Positions 5,156 to 11,848 of a DNA stretch of 12,457 nt are shown piece after piece. The notes under the pieces were generated by a model that saw only the letters and a list, made by a program, of their open reading frames with translations, was not told the DNA's origin and ran no database searches. Within the stretch, counting starts at the first letter, position 1. Each line of letters opens with the position of its first letter. Origin of the DNA: Chloroflexota bacterium (GTDB taxonomy: Bacteria; Chloroflexota; Dehalococcoidia; SM23-28-2; RBG-16-64-32); contig VBJS01000045.1 in the NCBI GenBank assembly GCA_005880055.1, positions 1-12,457 of the forward strand, in the 5' to 3' direction. The position numbers and the translations under genes were made by a program.

Positions 5156-6307
5156 CTAAGCGCCCACGCTGCCGTCGGGGCCATCGTGGTCTTGTCCCGG
5201 GAAGGGGGCGCCGCAGAAGCCCTCGTAGTCGATGAGTTCTTTAATCGTCGGGTTATCCCCGCAGAGCGGGCACTTTGGGTCCCGACGTAGCTTCACGATG
5301 CGGAAGTCCATGGCCAGCGCATCGAAGAGCAGCAGGCGGCTGACCAGGGATTCGCCGATGCCGAGTACCTGCTTGATCACCTCGATCGCCTGGATGGAGC
5401 CCATTACCCCCGTGAGCGCGCCCAACACGCCAGCCTCCGCGCAGTTGGGTACCAGACCGGGAGGCGGTGGCGCGGGGAAGAGGCAGCGATAGCAGCCGTG
5501 GCCGGGCACGAAGACCGTGGCCTGGCCGTCGAAGAGCAGAATGCTGCCGTCCACCAGCGTTTTGCCCGCGAAGTAGCACGCGTCGTTCACCAGGTATCGG
5601 GTCGTGAAGTTGTCGGCGCCGTTCACCACCATGTCGTACTGCGGGATGATTTCCATCGCGTTGTCGGAAGTGATCGGCGTATTGTGAATGACCACGTTTA
5701 CGTCCGGGTTGTAGGCGCGCAGAGTTTCCTTCGCCGACTCCGTCTTCGGCTTCCCCACGTCCTCTGTCTGGTGCAGCACTTGGCGCTGAAGGTTCGACAG
5801 GTCGACGACGTCGAAGTCGATTATCCCGATGGTGCCGATTCCGGCCAGTGCCAGGTATAGCGCGGCCGGACCGCCGAGGCCGCCGGCGCCCACGACCAGC
5901 ACCTCCGTCTCCATCAGCTTCCGCTGGCCGGCGGGGCCAACCTGCGGCATGATGATGTGCCGGGAGTAGCGGTTTACCTGCTCCGGCGTTAGCACCTGCC
6001 CGCCGGCAATCGCCGGGATGACCGCCATCTCATCGCCGTCCTTTACAGGGGTCAGCTTGCCCTGCAGGGAGTGAATTTCCTGGCTGTTTACGTAGATGTT
6101 GATGTGCCCCGGTATCTCATCGGATGCGTCGTAGATCATCTGGCGCAGGGAAGGATACTGGCCGCCCAGGCTCTCTAGTACCTCGCCCACCGTCTTGCCG
6201 TCCGCTTTCACATACGTCTGGTTGCCGGCGAAGCGGCGGAAAGGCGTCGGTATGTAGACTGTCACCGGCATATGTCTGTTCCTTCCGTCTGGCTCTCTCA
6301 ACTCCAT
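5156..6307 (-). CDS. Fusion of a CysO/MoaD-like carrier and a MoeB/ThiF E1-like adenylyltransferase
   Basis: A 383-residue protein. Residues about 13-103 form a beta-grasp carrier (HINIYVNSQEI, VIPAIAGG with Gly102-Gly103), joined directly to an E1-like domain from about 106. The E1 part has GAGGLGG (140-146) for ATP, the D164..D169..N172..R175 region, Asp232 (GADN), NCAEAG with Cys289 where ThiF has its reactive cysteine, and zinc cysteines C272/C275 and C346/C349. It should adenylate carrier C-termini for sulfuration. Unlike mycobacterial MoeZ it has no C-terminal rhodanese domain; about 35 residues follow the zinc site. ATG at 6307 is chosen for GGAGG seven bases upstream. ATG at 6271 (GGAAGGA nearby) is a fair alternative that starts exactly at the carrier domain, and a GTG at 6313 overlaps the cysK stop. 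Confidence 0.9.
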   Translation of the reverse strand: MELREPDGRNRHMPVTVYIPTPFRRFAGNQTYVKADGKTVGEVLESLGGQYPSLRQMIYDASDEIPGHINIYVNSQEIHSLQGKLTPVKDGDEMAVIPAIAGGQVLTPEQVNRYSRHIIMPQVGPAGQRKLMETEVLVVGAGGLGGPAALYLALAGIGTIGIIDFDVVDLSNLQRQVLHQTEDVGKPKTESAKETLRAYNPDVNVVIHNTPITSDNAMEIIPQYDMVVNGADNFTTRYLVNDACYFAGKTLVDGSILLFDGQATVFVPGHGCYRCLFPAPPPPGLVPNCAEAGVLGALTGVMGSIQAIEVIKQVLGIGESLVSRLLLFDALAMDFRIVKLRRDPKCPLCGDNPTIKELIDYEGFCGAPFPGQDHDGPDGSVGA

Positions 6308-6309
6308 GC

Positions 6310-7233
6310 TCACGCCTCCATGGTCAAATAGCGTTCGCCCGTATCCGGGAGCACCGTCACAACACGTTTGCCCTGCCCCAGCCGCTTAGCCACTTTGCGT
6401 GACGCCACAACGTTTGCGCCGGCCGATACTCCGACGAGCAGTCCCTCTTCCCGGCACAGCCGGCGAGACATCTCGACGGCGTCTTCGTCGCTCACGGCGA
6501 TGATCTCGTCGAAGATCTCGCGGTTGAGGATACCGGGCACGAAGCTGGCGCCGATTCCCTGTATAGCGTGGACACCCGCTCGGCCTCCCTGCAGCACAGG
6601 CGAGCGCGACGGCTCGACGGCGACGATCAGCAGGCTGGGAATCTTCTCCTTGAAGACCTCGCCGGCGCCGGTAATCGTGCCGCCGGTGCCAACGCCCACG
6701 ACAAACGCGTGAAAGCGGCCTTCGGTCGCCTCCCAGATCTCGCGGGACGTCGTCCGGCGGTGGACGTCGGGATTAGCCGGGTTCTCGAACTGCTGCGGCA
6801 TGAAGTACTCAGGGTTCCGGATCATAAGCTCCTGGGCAGCGTAAACCGCCCCGGTCATACCTTCGATCGCCGGTGTCAATACCACCTGGGCGCCATAACG
6901 GGCCAGCAGGTCCCGCCGCGCCAGGCTCATGTCTTCCGGCATCGTTACGATAAGCTTGTACCCCTTGACCGCGGCGACCATCGCCAGGCCGATGCCCGTG
7001 TTGCCGCTGGTCGGCTCGATGATCGTTGCGCCGGGCTTCAGGCGGCCTTCCCTCTCGGCAGTCTCGATCATGTTGAGCGCGATGCGGTCTTTAACGCTGC
7101 CGGCCGGGTTGAGCGACTCGACCTTGGCGACGATCTCCGCCCAGTCCGGCTGGACCAGTCGGTTCAGGCGGACCATGGGCGTCCCGCCAACGAGGTCAAG
7201 CACGCTGTCCGCGATCTTGCTGTTGTTCCTCAT
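6310..7233 (-). CDS. cysK: Cysteine synthase A (O-acetylserine sulfhydrylase)
   Basis: A 307-residue PLP enzyme of usual CysK length, converting O-acetylserine and sulfide to cysteine and acetate. Lys48 in NPAGSVKDR is the PLP lysine. PTSGNTG (74-80) and VGTGGTITG are the substrate and phosphate loops, and GERYLT closes the protein as in CysK. It lacks the GWKYLS/aromatic-tail features of the CysM in the same operon, so the two are likely to use different acceptors. ATG at 7233 follows AGGAGG with a short 3-nt gap, seven bases after the Rrf2 gene's stop. Its TGA overlaps the next gene's possible GTG. No serine acetyltransferase is present in the window. Confidence 0.93.
   Translation of the reverse strand: MRNNSKIADSVLDLVGGTPMVRLNRLVQPDWAEIVAKVESLNPAGSVKDRIALNMIETAEREGRLKPGATIIEPTSGNTGIGLAMVAAVKGYKLIVTMPEDMSLARRDLLARYGAQVVLTPAIEGMTGAVYAAQELMIRNPEYFMPQQFENPANPDVHRRTTSREIWEATEGRFHAFVVGVGTGGTITGAGEVFKEKIPSLLIVAVEPSRSPVLQGGRAGVHAIQGIGASFVPGILNREIFDEIIAVSDEDAVEMSRRLCREEGLLVGVSAGANVVASRKVAKRLGQGKRVVTVLPDTGERYLTMEA
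6315..6319 (-). promoter_or_regulatory. Ribosome binding site for the E1 fusion gene
   Basis: GGAGG read on the - strand inside the last codons of cysK, seven bases from ATG 6307. It favours that start over GTG 6313, which would be only one base away. Confidence 0.6.
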
Positions 7234-7240
7234 TTGCCTC

Positions 7241-7684
7241 CTAAATGTGGTACCGCGTGCCGCCGACCTGCGCCGCGCGCTCGCGCTCTGCGAGGTCCGC
7301 TATCGTTGTATTCTCCAGGACGCCGAGGATAGCTTCACGCACGGCCGCCCACATGTCGCGCTGGGCGCAGCCGCCGTTCTTGTTGCACTGGCTGGTCTCG
7401 TCAAGGCAATCGACAAGCATGATGGAGCCTTCCAGCGCCTCGATAACATCGCTCACCCGGATCTCACCCGGCGGCCTGATCAGCGCGTGCCCCCCCTGCG
7501 GGCCGCGCACGCTCCGGATGAAACCCGCCCGGCGCAGGGTGGTGAGCAGCTGCTCCAGGTAGGACTCCGGTACCTTCTGCCGGGATGCGATCTCGCTGCT
7601 CTGAATCGGCCGTGCTTCGCCGTAGCGGTTCGTCAACTCGATGAGGGCGCGAATGCCGTATTCACCTTTCGTGGAGATTCTCAT
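7241..7684 (-). CDS. Rrf2-family regulator with three conserved-type cysteines
   Basis: A 147-residue transcription factor. The N-terminal winged helix (MRISTKGEYGIRAL, ESYLEQLLTTLRRAGFIRSVRGPQGG) is typical of Rrf2 proteins. Cys93, Cys100 and Cys106 sit where IscR has its three Fe-S cluster cysteines (IscR spacing 5/5; here 6/5), so it may sense Fe-S status or redox. Gene order rrf2-cysK also recalls CymR, which controls cysteine genes in Firmicutes in complex with CysK; CymR lacks this cysteine set. It heads the cysteine operon, so it is probably autoregulated through the motif at 7691-7716. ATG at 7684 has only a weak ribosome site. Confidence 0.9.
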   Translation of the reverse strand: MRISTKGEYGIRALIELTNRYGEARPIQSSEIASRQKVPESYLEQLLTTLRRAGFIRSVRGPQGGHALIRPPGEIRVSDVIEALEGSIMLVDCLDETSQCNKNGGCAQRDMWAAVREAILGVLENTTIADLAERERAAQVGGTRYHI

Positions 7685-7690
7685 TCGTAC

Positions 7691-7716
7691 TCGACTTTGT
7701 TTAGTGACTCCGTCAA
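7691..7716 (-). promoter_or_regulatory. Candidate Rrf2 operator, cysteine operon
   Basis: Read on the - strand: TTGACGGAGT, five variable bases, then AACAAA-G-TCGA. It shares T-N-GAC-N2-AGT-N5-AACAAA-N-TCGA with 11736-11761 (17 of 26 identical) and lies just downstream of the -10 box, a position suited to repression. Confidence 0.55.
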
Positions 7717-7718
7717 CA

Positions 7719-7747
7719 ATAGTACCATTCCTGCCTCATTTACACAA
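7719..7747 (-). promoter_or_regulatory. Promoter of the rrf2-cysK-mec operon
   Basis: On the - strand TTGTGT (7742-7747) and TACTAT (7719-7724) are 17 nt apart, giving three and four of six consensus matches. The predicted start lies about 28 nt upstream of the rrf2 ATG. Confidence 0.55.
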
Positions 7748-7811
7748 GAAATAGGAAAGTGCCGTCCCAGTACGGTGACCGTTGCGGACGTCGATGCCAT
7801 CACCGGCCGAC

Positions 7812-8987
7812 TCAGATCGCGTGATGGGGCGTCACCCTCTCTTGCATCGCTTCAATGAGCACGCGGGCCACTTCCGGGCGCGAGAACTCCACCGGCGGCT
7901 CGATGCCGCCTTTTAGCATCTCGCGCACCTGCGTGCCCGATAGGATCACCCGCGACTCGCCGTCGTGAGGGCAGGTCTTGATGCTGGCCATCTCATCACA
8001 TTTACGGCAGAAGAAGGTGTGGTCGAACATTAGCGGCGTGATTCCCAGCTCTCCCGGCGCAAACTCGTCGAAGATGCGCTGCGCGTCGAATGTCCCGTAA
8101 TAGTTGCCGACGCCGGCGTGATCGCGGCCCACGATAAAATGCGTGCAGCCGAAGTTGCGCCGCACGAGCGCGTGGAATACGGCCTCGCGCGGCCCGGCGT
8201 AGCGCATCGCGGCGGGGTTGACGGAAAGCAGCACCCGGTCCCGCGGATAGTAGTTCCTGAGCAGGACCTCATAGCAGCGCATCCGCACGTCGGCCGGGAT
8301 ATCGTCAGACTTGGTTTCCCCGACCAGCGGGTGGAGCAGGAGACCGTCGACGATCTCCAGGGCGCACTTCTGGATGTACTCGTGCGCGCGGTGCACGGGG
8401 TTGCGGGTCTGGAATCCGACAACGGTGTTCCAACAGCGTTCGGCGAAGGCGGCGCGCGTTTGAGCAGGAGTCAGCCGGTAGTCGAGAAAGTCGTCGTGCG
8501 CCGGCAGGTCGAAAGCGCGCAACCGGCCGCCCAGCAGGACATCGCCCTGAGCATAGAGCGCGGCGACCCCCGGGTGAGCCTCGTCCTCCGTGCGGAAGAC
8601 CTGGCGCGCTTCCAGCTTCTTGTCGTAAGGAAACTTCTCTTCGACTCGCAGGACAGCGAGACACCTGCCGGACTCGTCGGCCAGCGCGATGTCGTCGCCC
8701 TCCTTGATCGTCGCCGCTTCCTCACCGGATACGGCGAGCGTGATAGGCATCGGCCAAGGCTCGCCATTCGCCAGGTGCATCTCGTTCACGACGCGGAGGT
8801 AATCGCGCTGCGTCATAAAGCCGTGGAGCGGCGAATAGCCGCCGACGGCGAGTAGCTCAAGGTCCGAGAGGTCGCGCCCCGATAGGCGCACACGCCGGAG
8901 ACCGGCGGCGCGCTCGCGCAGGGCCCCTGGCTCGGCGCCTGTAACCAGCAGTTCTTTAAGTTCGCCGGTAGATTGCCTCACCACCAT
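7812..8987 (-). CDS. sat: Sulfate adenylyltransferase (ATP sulfurylase)
   Basis: A 391-residue enzyme of the free-standing Sat type, which makes APS and pyrophosphate from ATP and sulfate. QTRNPVHRAHE (193-203) is the nucleotide-binding HxxH motif, GRDHAG (287-292) is the second active-site signature, and Cys327, Cys330 and Cys339 form the zinc site seen in many bacterial and archaeal members. There is no APS kinase domain, consistent with an APS-using reductase upstream. ATG at 8987 has AAGGAA (8997-9002) nine bases upstream, within a spacer holding heptamer repeats and a strong hairpin. Third gene of the sir-cysH-sat unit. The stop is TGA, 64 nt before the next unit's -35 box. Confidence 0.95.
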   Translation of the reverse strand: MVVRQSTGELKELLVTGAEPGALRERAAGLRRVRLSGRDLSDLELLAVGGYSPLHGFMTQRDYLRVVNEMHLANGEPWPMPITLAVSGEEAATIKEGDDIALADESGRCLAVLRVEEKFPYDKKLEARQVFRTEDEAHPGVAALYAQGDVLLGGRLRAFDLPAHDDFLDYRLTPAQTRAAFAERCWNTVVGFQTRNPVHRAHEYIQKCALEIVDGLLLHPLVGETKSDDIPADVRMRCYEVLLRNYYPRDRVLLSVNPAAMRYAGPREAVFHALVRRNFGCTHFIVGRDHAGVGNYYGTFDAQRIFDEFAPGELGITPLMFDHTFFCRKCDEMASIKTCPHDGESRVILSGTQVREMLKGGIEPPVEFSRPEVARVLIEAMQERVTPHHAI

Positions 8988-8996
8988 ACTGCCGTG

Positions 8997-9017
8997 TTCC
9001 TTATTCCCTGTTCCTGG
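8997..9017. repeat. TTCCCTG-type heptamer repeats, cysH-sat spacer
   Basis: Three consecutive heptamers, TTCCTTA, TTCCCTG and TTCCTGG, of the same family as those at 9831-9880. The ribosome binding site of sat (AAGGAA on the - strand) lies in the first unit. Confidence 0.55.
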
Positions 9018-9030
9018 TTGCAGTTAGCAA

Positions 9031-9059
9031 TCGGGCCACGGGCGGCACCCGTGACCCGA
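9031..9059 (-). terminator. Strong imperfect hairpin in the cysH-sat spacer
   Basis: CACGGG (9037-9042) pairs with CCCGTG (9048-9053). After one mismatch, TCGGG (9031-9035) pairs with CCCGA (9055-9059), giving 11 pairs around a 5-nt loop. A CCCCGGGG palindrome (9071-9078) lies between it and the cysH stop. With no T-tract it is more likely a processing or stability element, or a partial terminator, than a full stop. Confidence 0.4.
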
Positions 9060-9080
9060 GGAGCTAGCTTCCCCGGGGCC

Positions 9081-9803
9081 TTAGTGGTGCAGCCCGCACT
9101 CCTTGTACTCCGGGTTCTCCCACCACCAGCGGCCGGCGCGGATGTCCTCGCCGGGCTTGATCGCGCGCGTGCAGGGCGCGCAGCCGATACTCGGGTAGCC
9201 CTGGTCGTGGAGGCGGTTGTAGGGCACGTTATGCTGCTTGATGTAGTTCCAGACATCGTCGTTCGTCCACTCGACGAGCGGGTTGAGCTTCAGGATGCCG
9301 TTCCCCTCGTCCCACTCCACCGCCTCCGTGTCCGTGCGGGTCACCGATTGGTCACGGCGGAGGCCGGTCATCCAGGCCCGGGCGTCGGCAAGCGCGCGCT
9401 TCAGCGGCTCAACCTTGCGGATGGCGCAGCACTCGCGGCGGTTATCGACGCTGTCGCGGAAGGAGTAGAACCCCTTCTCGCGCACCAGCGATTCCACCTT
9501 CTCGCGCTCCGGGAACATCACTTGAATGGGGATGTCGCTGTACTTGAAGCGGACGCTCTCCATCACCTCGTACGTCTCGTCATTGAGGCGCCCGGTGTCC
9601 AACGTGAAAACGCGGACTGCCGGCGCCACCTTGGCAATGACGTCTTGCAGGACAACATCCTCGGCGCCAAAGCTGTTCGCGAACTTAATCTCCGGCCCGA
9701 ACGTCTCGCCCGCCCAGCGGACTATCTCCTCGGCCGACTTGCCGCGAAGCTGGTCGTTCAGCTCCTTGACATCGGCCTCTGTGTACTGCGTCGCTTGTTT
9801 CAC
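9081..9803 (-). CDS. cysH: Adenylylsulfate (APS) reductase, [4Fe-4S] type
   Basis: A 240-residue reductase turning APS into sulfite and AMP with thioredoxin-type electron donors. Cys125-Cys126 (RRECCAIRK) and Cys208/Cys211 (GCAPC) are the two cysteine pairs that hold the [4Fe-4S] cluster and mark APS rather than PAPS reductases. Cys236 in the C-terminal ECGLH motif is the catalytic cysteine. FANSFGAEDVVL is the nucleotide-binding loop and LDTGRL the second signature. The start is GTG at 9803, supported by GGAGG (9809-9813) five bases upstream. It lies between sir and sat. The APS type agrees with the absence of an APS kinase gene. Confidence 0.95.
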   Translation of the reverse strand: MKQATQYTEADVKELNDQLRGKSAEEIVRWAGETFGPEIKFANSFGAEDVVLQDVIAKVAPAVRVFTLDTGRLNDETYEVMESVRFKYSDIPIQVMFPEREKVESLVREKGFYSFRDSVDNRRECCAIRKVEPLKRALADARAWMTGLRRDQSVTRTDTEAVEWDEGNGILKLNPLVEWTNDDVWNYIKQHNVPYNRLHDQGYPSIGCAPCTRAIKPGEDIRAGRWWWENPEYKECGLHH

Positions 9804-9808
9804 TGATA

Positions 9809-9813
9809 CCTCC
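9809..9813 (-). promoter_or_regulatory. Ribosome binding site for the GTG start of cysH
   Basis: GGAGG read on the - strand, five bases upstream of GTG at 9803. Confidence 0.7.
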
Positions 9814-9830
9814 CGGTCAACTGTGCCTGC

Positions 9831-9880
9831 TTCTTGGTTCCTGGTTCTCGCCGTCGTTCCCTGGTTCCTTGTTCCCTGTT
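9831..9880. repeat. TTCCCTG/TTCCTGG heptamer repeats, sir-cysH spacer
   Basis: About six degenerate heptamers (TTCTTGG, TTCCTGG, then after a short break TTCCCTGG, TTCCTTG, TTCCCTG) fill most of the 84-bp spacer. On the - strand they read as GGGAACA/AGGAACC runs. The same family appears in the cysH-sat spacer but nowhere else in the window. Confidence 0.6.
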
Positions 9881-9887
9881 GCCTCGC

Positions 9888-11705
9888 CTAGACCGAGCAC
9901 TCGCCTTCGCCGCGGATCACCTGGAAGAGCTCTTCTTTGCCCCAGTCCATGTACACCTGGATGTCCTCGTGGATGGGGCCAACCTCCTTAAACTCATCCA
10001 GCAGCGGGTCGAAGCTCTTGGGGCCGACTCGCTCGACGAAGACGTTGAAGGGCTCGGCGTCTTCGCGGTTGGCGACGTAGTGATCGATGATCTTCTTGAT
10101 GGCCTGGGGCGTACGCCGTGACGGCACGCGGGCCACACGCACGCCGTACTTGCTTGCGCCGACGTAGTTGCTCCCGCCAAGGAAGATGTCGAAGCAAGGG
10201 ATGGTGGCGCCGTTCGCACTGAACGACGAGCCCTGCAGACCGATCGCCGCCAGGTGGTGCTGGGCGCAGCCGTTGGGGCAGCCGCTGGACTTGATCTGGA
10301 TGTCCTGCACGAGCGGGTCGTCAATGCCCCAGGAGATGACTTCTTCGCGGATGGCCTGGGCGACGCCCTGCGAGGAGGTGATGCCCATCTTGCAGGAGTC
10401 TGTGCCGGGGCAGGCCACTGTATCGGCGATGAGCCCGGCGTCCGGGTCTCCGAGGCCGATCGCCTTCAGCTCCGCCTGGAGCGCCGGTAGCGACTCCTCG
10501 CGCACCCACCGCAGCACCAGGTTCTGGTTCTGCTGCGTTCGGGCGTTGCCGCCGCTGAAGCGGCGCATGAGCGCCCCGAGGCCGCGGAACTGCTCTGGCG
10601 AGAGGTTGCCCAAGGGTACTGTCACCGTCACGGCGACGTACCCGGGCTGGCGCTGTTTGACCACGTTTGTCTTCACCCAGCGGTCGAAATCGGGCGCCGG
10701 GCGGTGTCCGTTCGGCGCCTCGCCCGGCGTGGGGCCTTCGGGCGAGAGCTGCATCAGCGCTTCCATGTCCAGCGGCTCCCAGGCCCAGGGCTCGGCCAGC
10801 TCCTCATCGACCTGGCGGCGGAACTCCTCGATGCCGAGCTTCTGGACGAGGAACTTCACGCGCGCCTTGTTCATGTTCTTGCGCAGGAAGTTCGGCAGGC
10901 CGCCTTCCTTGTCGAACACCTTCAGGCAGGCCTCGGCCACTCGTATGTACTCGCCGTTGTCCGCCCGCGCGAAATCCCAGACAGTATCGGCCTGGCGCGG
11001 GAACGTCGAGGTGCCGCCGCCAACCGTTACTTCGAAGCCGCGCATCTCCTTGCCGCCCTCCTTCTGGACCTTGGCGATGAAGCCCAGGTCGTGGAAGGGG
11101 GTGCCGGCGCAGTCGATGGGTCCGCACGAGAAAGCGGTCTTCCACTTGCGCGGCAGGTTCTGGCAGATCGGGTTGCGCAGCATGTTGCGGGCGTACGCCG
11201 CGAGGTAAGGCGTGACATCGAAAAGCTCGTGCTCGGATACCCCGGCGTACGGGCAGCCGGTGACGTTGCGGACCGTGTGGCCGCAGGCCTCGCGCGTCGT
11301 CAGGCCGACATCGGCGAGCAGGCGCATGACGTCGCCGGCGCGGTCCAAGTTCACGAAGTGTATCTGGATGTTCTCACGGGTGGTGATGTGGCCGCGGCGG
11401 AAGCCGGAGTACTTCTCGGCGATCTCGCCCATCACGTCCATCTGCTCAGCGTTGATGCCGCCGTAGGGCAGCTTGATGCGCATCATCTGCTGGTCCATCT
11501 GCCGCTGTCCGTAGGTCCCCATGCGCAAGCGGAAGGGCGTGAACTCGGCGTCCGTGCCTTCGGGGTCCGCACGGAAGCGGCGGGCCTCCGTCTCGAAGTT
11601 ATCGATCTCTTCGTCGAGCGTGACGAATACGCGGCCGGGTTTGAGGTCCTGTGGCACTTTCGGGTGTGCCAGGAAGTCCGTCTGAGGCTTGTCTTCTACT
11701 TGCAT
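9888..11705 (-). CDS. sir: Siroheme ferredoxin-type sulfite (nitrite/sulfite) reductase
   Basis: A 605-residue reductase with two tandem ferrite-like half domains and siroheme-[4Fe-4S] cluster ligands: Cys432 and Cys438 (ACPGTDSCKMG), Cys476 and Cys480 (GCPNGC). Arg110 (HITTREN), Arg146 (HTVRNVTGC) and the RKWK lysines (187, 189) match the anion-binding residues of the family. It reduces sulfite to sulfide with six electrons, probably from ferredoxin, in the cytoplasm. Sequence alone does not fully separate sulfite from nitrite reductases; location ahead of cysH and sat makes sulfite the likely substrate. ATG at 11705 is chosen for GAGGGGG (11712-11718) six bases upstream; an in-frame GTG at 11720 has no ribosome site. 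First gene of its operon. Confidence 0.93.
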   Translation of the reverse strand: MQVEDKPQTDFLAHPKVPQDLKPGRVFVTLDEEIDNFETEARRFRADPEGTDAEFTPFRLRMGTYGQRQMDQQMMRIKLPYGGINAEQMDVMGEIAEKYSGFRRGHITTRENIQIHFVNLDRAGDVMRLLADVGLTTREACGHTVRNVTGCPYAGVSEHELFDVTPYLAAYARNMLRNPICQNLPRKWKTAFSCGPIDCAGTPFHDLGFIAKVQKEGGKEMRGFEVTVGGGTSTFPRQADTVWDFARADNGEYIRVAEACLKVFDKEGGLPNFLRKNMNKARVKFLVQKLGIEEFRRQVDEELAEPWAWEPLDMEALMQLSPEGPTPGEAPNGHRPAPDFDRWVKTNVVKQRQPGYVAVTVTVPLGNLSPEQFRGLGALMRRFSGGNARTQQNQNLVLRWVREESLPALQAELKAIGLGDPDAGLIADTVACPGTDSCKMGITSSQGVAQAIREEVISWGIDDPLVQDIQIKSSGCPNGCAQHHLAAIGLQGSSFSANGATIPCFDIFLGGSNYVGASKYGVRVARVPSRRTPQAIKKIIDHYVANREDAEPFNVFVERVGPKSFDPLLDEFKEVGPIHEDIQVYMDWGKEELFQVIRGEGECSV

Positions 11706-11735
11706 GGGGTTCCCCCTCACCGCATCGGCGGGAAG

Positions 11736-11761
11736 TCGAGTTTGTTGGTCTACTTAGTCGA
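11736..11761 (-). promoter_or_regulatory. Candidate Rrf2 operator, sir operon
   Basis: Read on the - strand: TCGACTAAGT, five variable bases, then AACAAA-C-TCGA. It matches 7691-7716 at 17 of 26 positions and begins one base after the -10 box, overlapping the expected transcription start. Confidence 0.55.
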
Positions 11762-11762
11762 A

Positions 11763-11791
11763 ATTGTACTTTTAGTTGTCCTTGCTGTCAA
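11763..11791 (-). promoter_or_regulatory. Strong sigma70-type promoter of sir-cysH-sat
   Basis: On the - strand a perfect TTGACA (11786-11791) and TACAAT (11763-11768, five of six) are separated by exactly 17 nt. The 5' leader before the sir ATG would be about 50 nt. Confidence 0.8.
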
Positions 11792-11811
11792 CAAAGGCGC
11801 TCGAACCCGGT

Positions 11812-11819
11812 GCTATAAT
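11812..11819 (+). promoter_or_regulatory. Extended -10 promoter of the small membrane protein
   Basis: A perfect TATAAT at 11814-11819 is preceded by G at 11812 within TGC (11811-11813), an extended -10. No good -35 is seen. It lies about 20 bp from the divergent sir -35 box. Confidence 0.6.
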
Positions 11820-11833
11820 TCCACAAGTTTATC

Positions 11834-11840
11834 AGGAGGT
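11834..11840 (+). promoter_or_regulatory. Ribosome binding site deciding the TTG start at 11849
   Basis: AGGAGGT lies eight bases before TTG; no ATG or GTG of the same frame is nearby. Confidence 0.7.
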
Positions 11841-11848
11841 GTACCACC

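Noticed and set aside
7797..7827. CCATCAC/GTGATGG inverted repeat over the sat stop codon as a terminator
   Set aside because: The 17-nt loop, the lack of a T-tract and overlap with coding sequence make it unconvincing.
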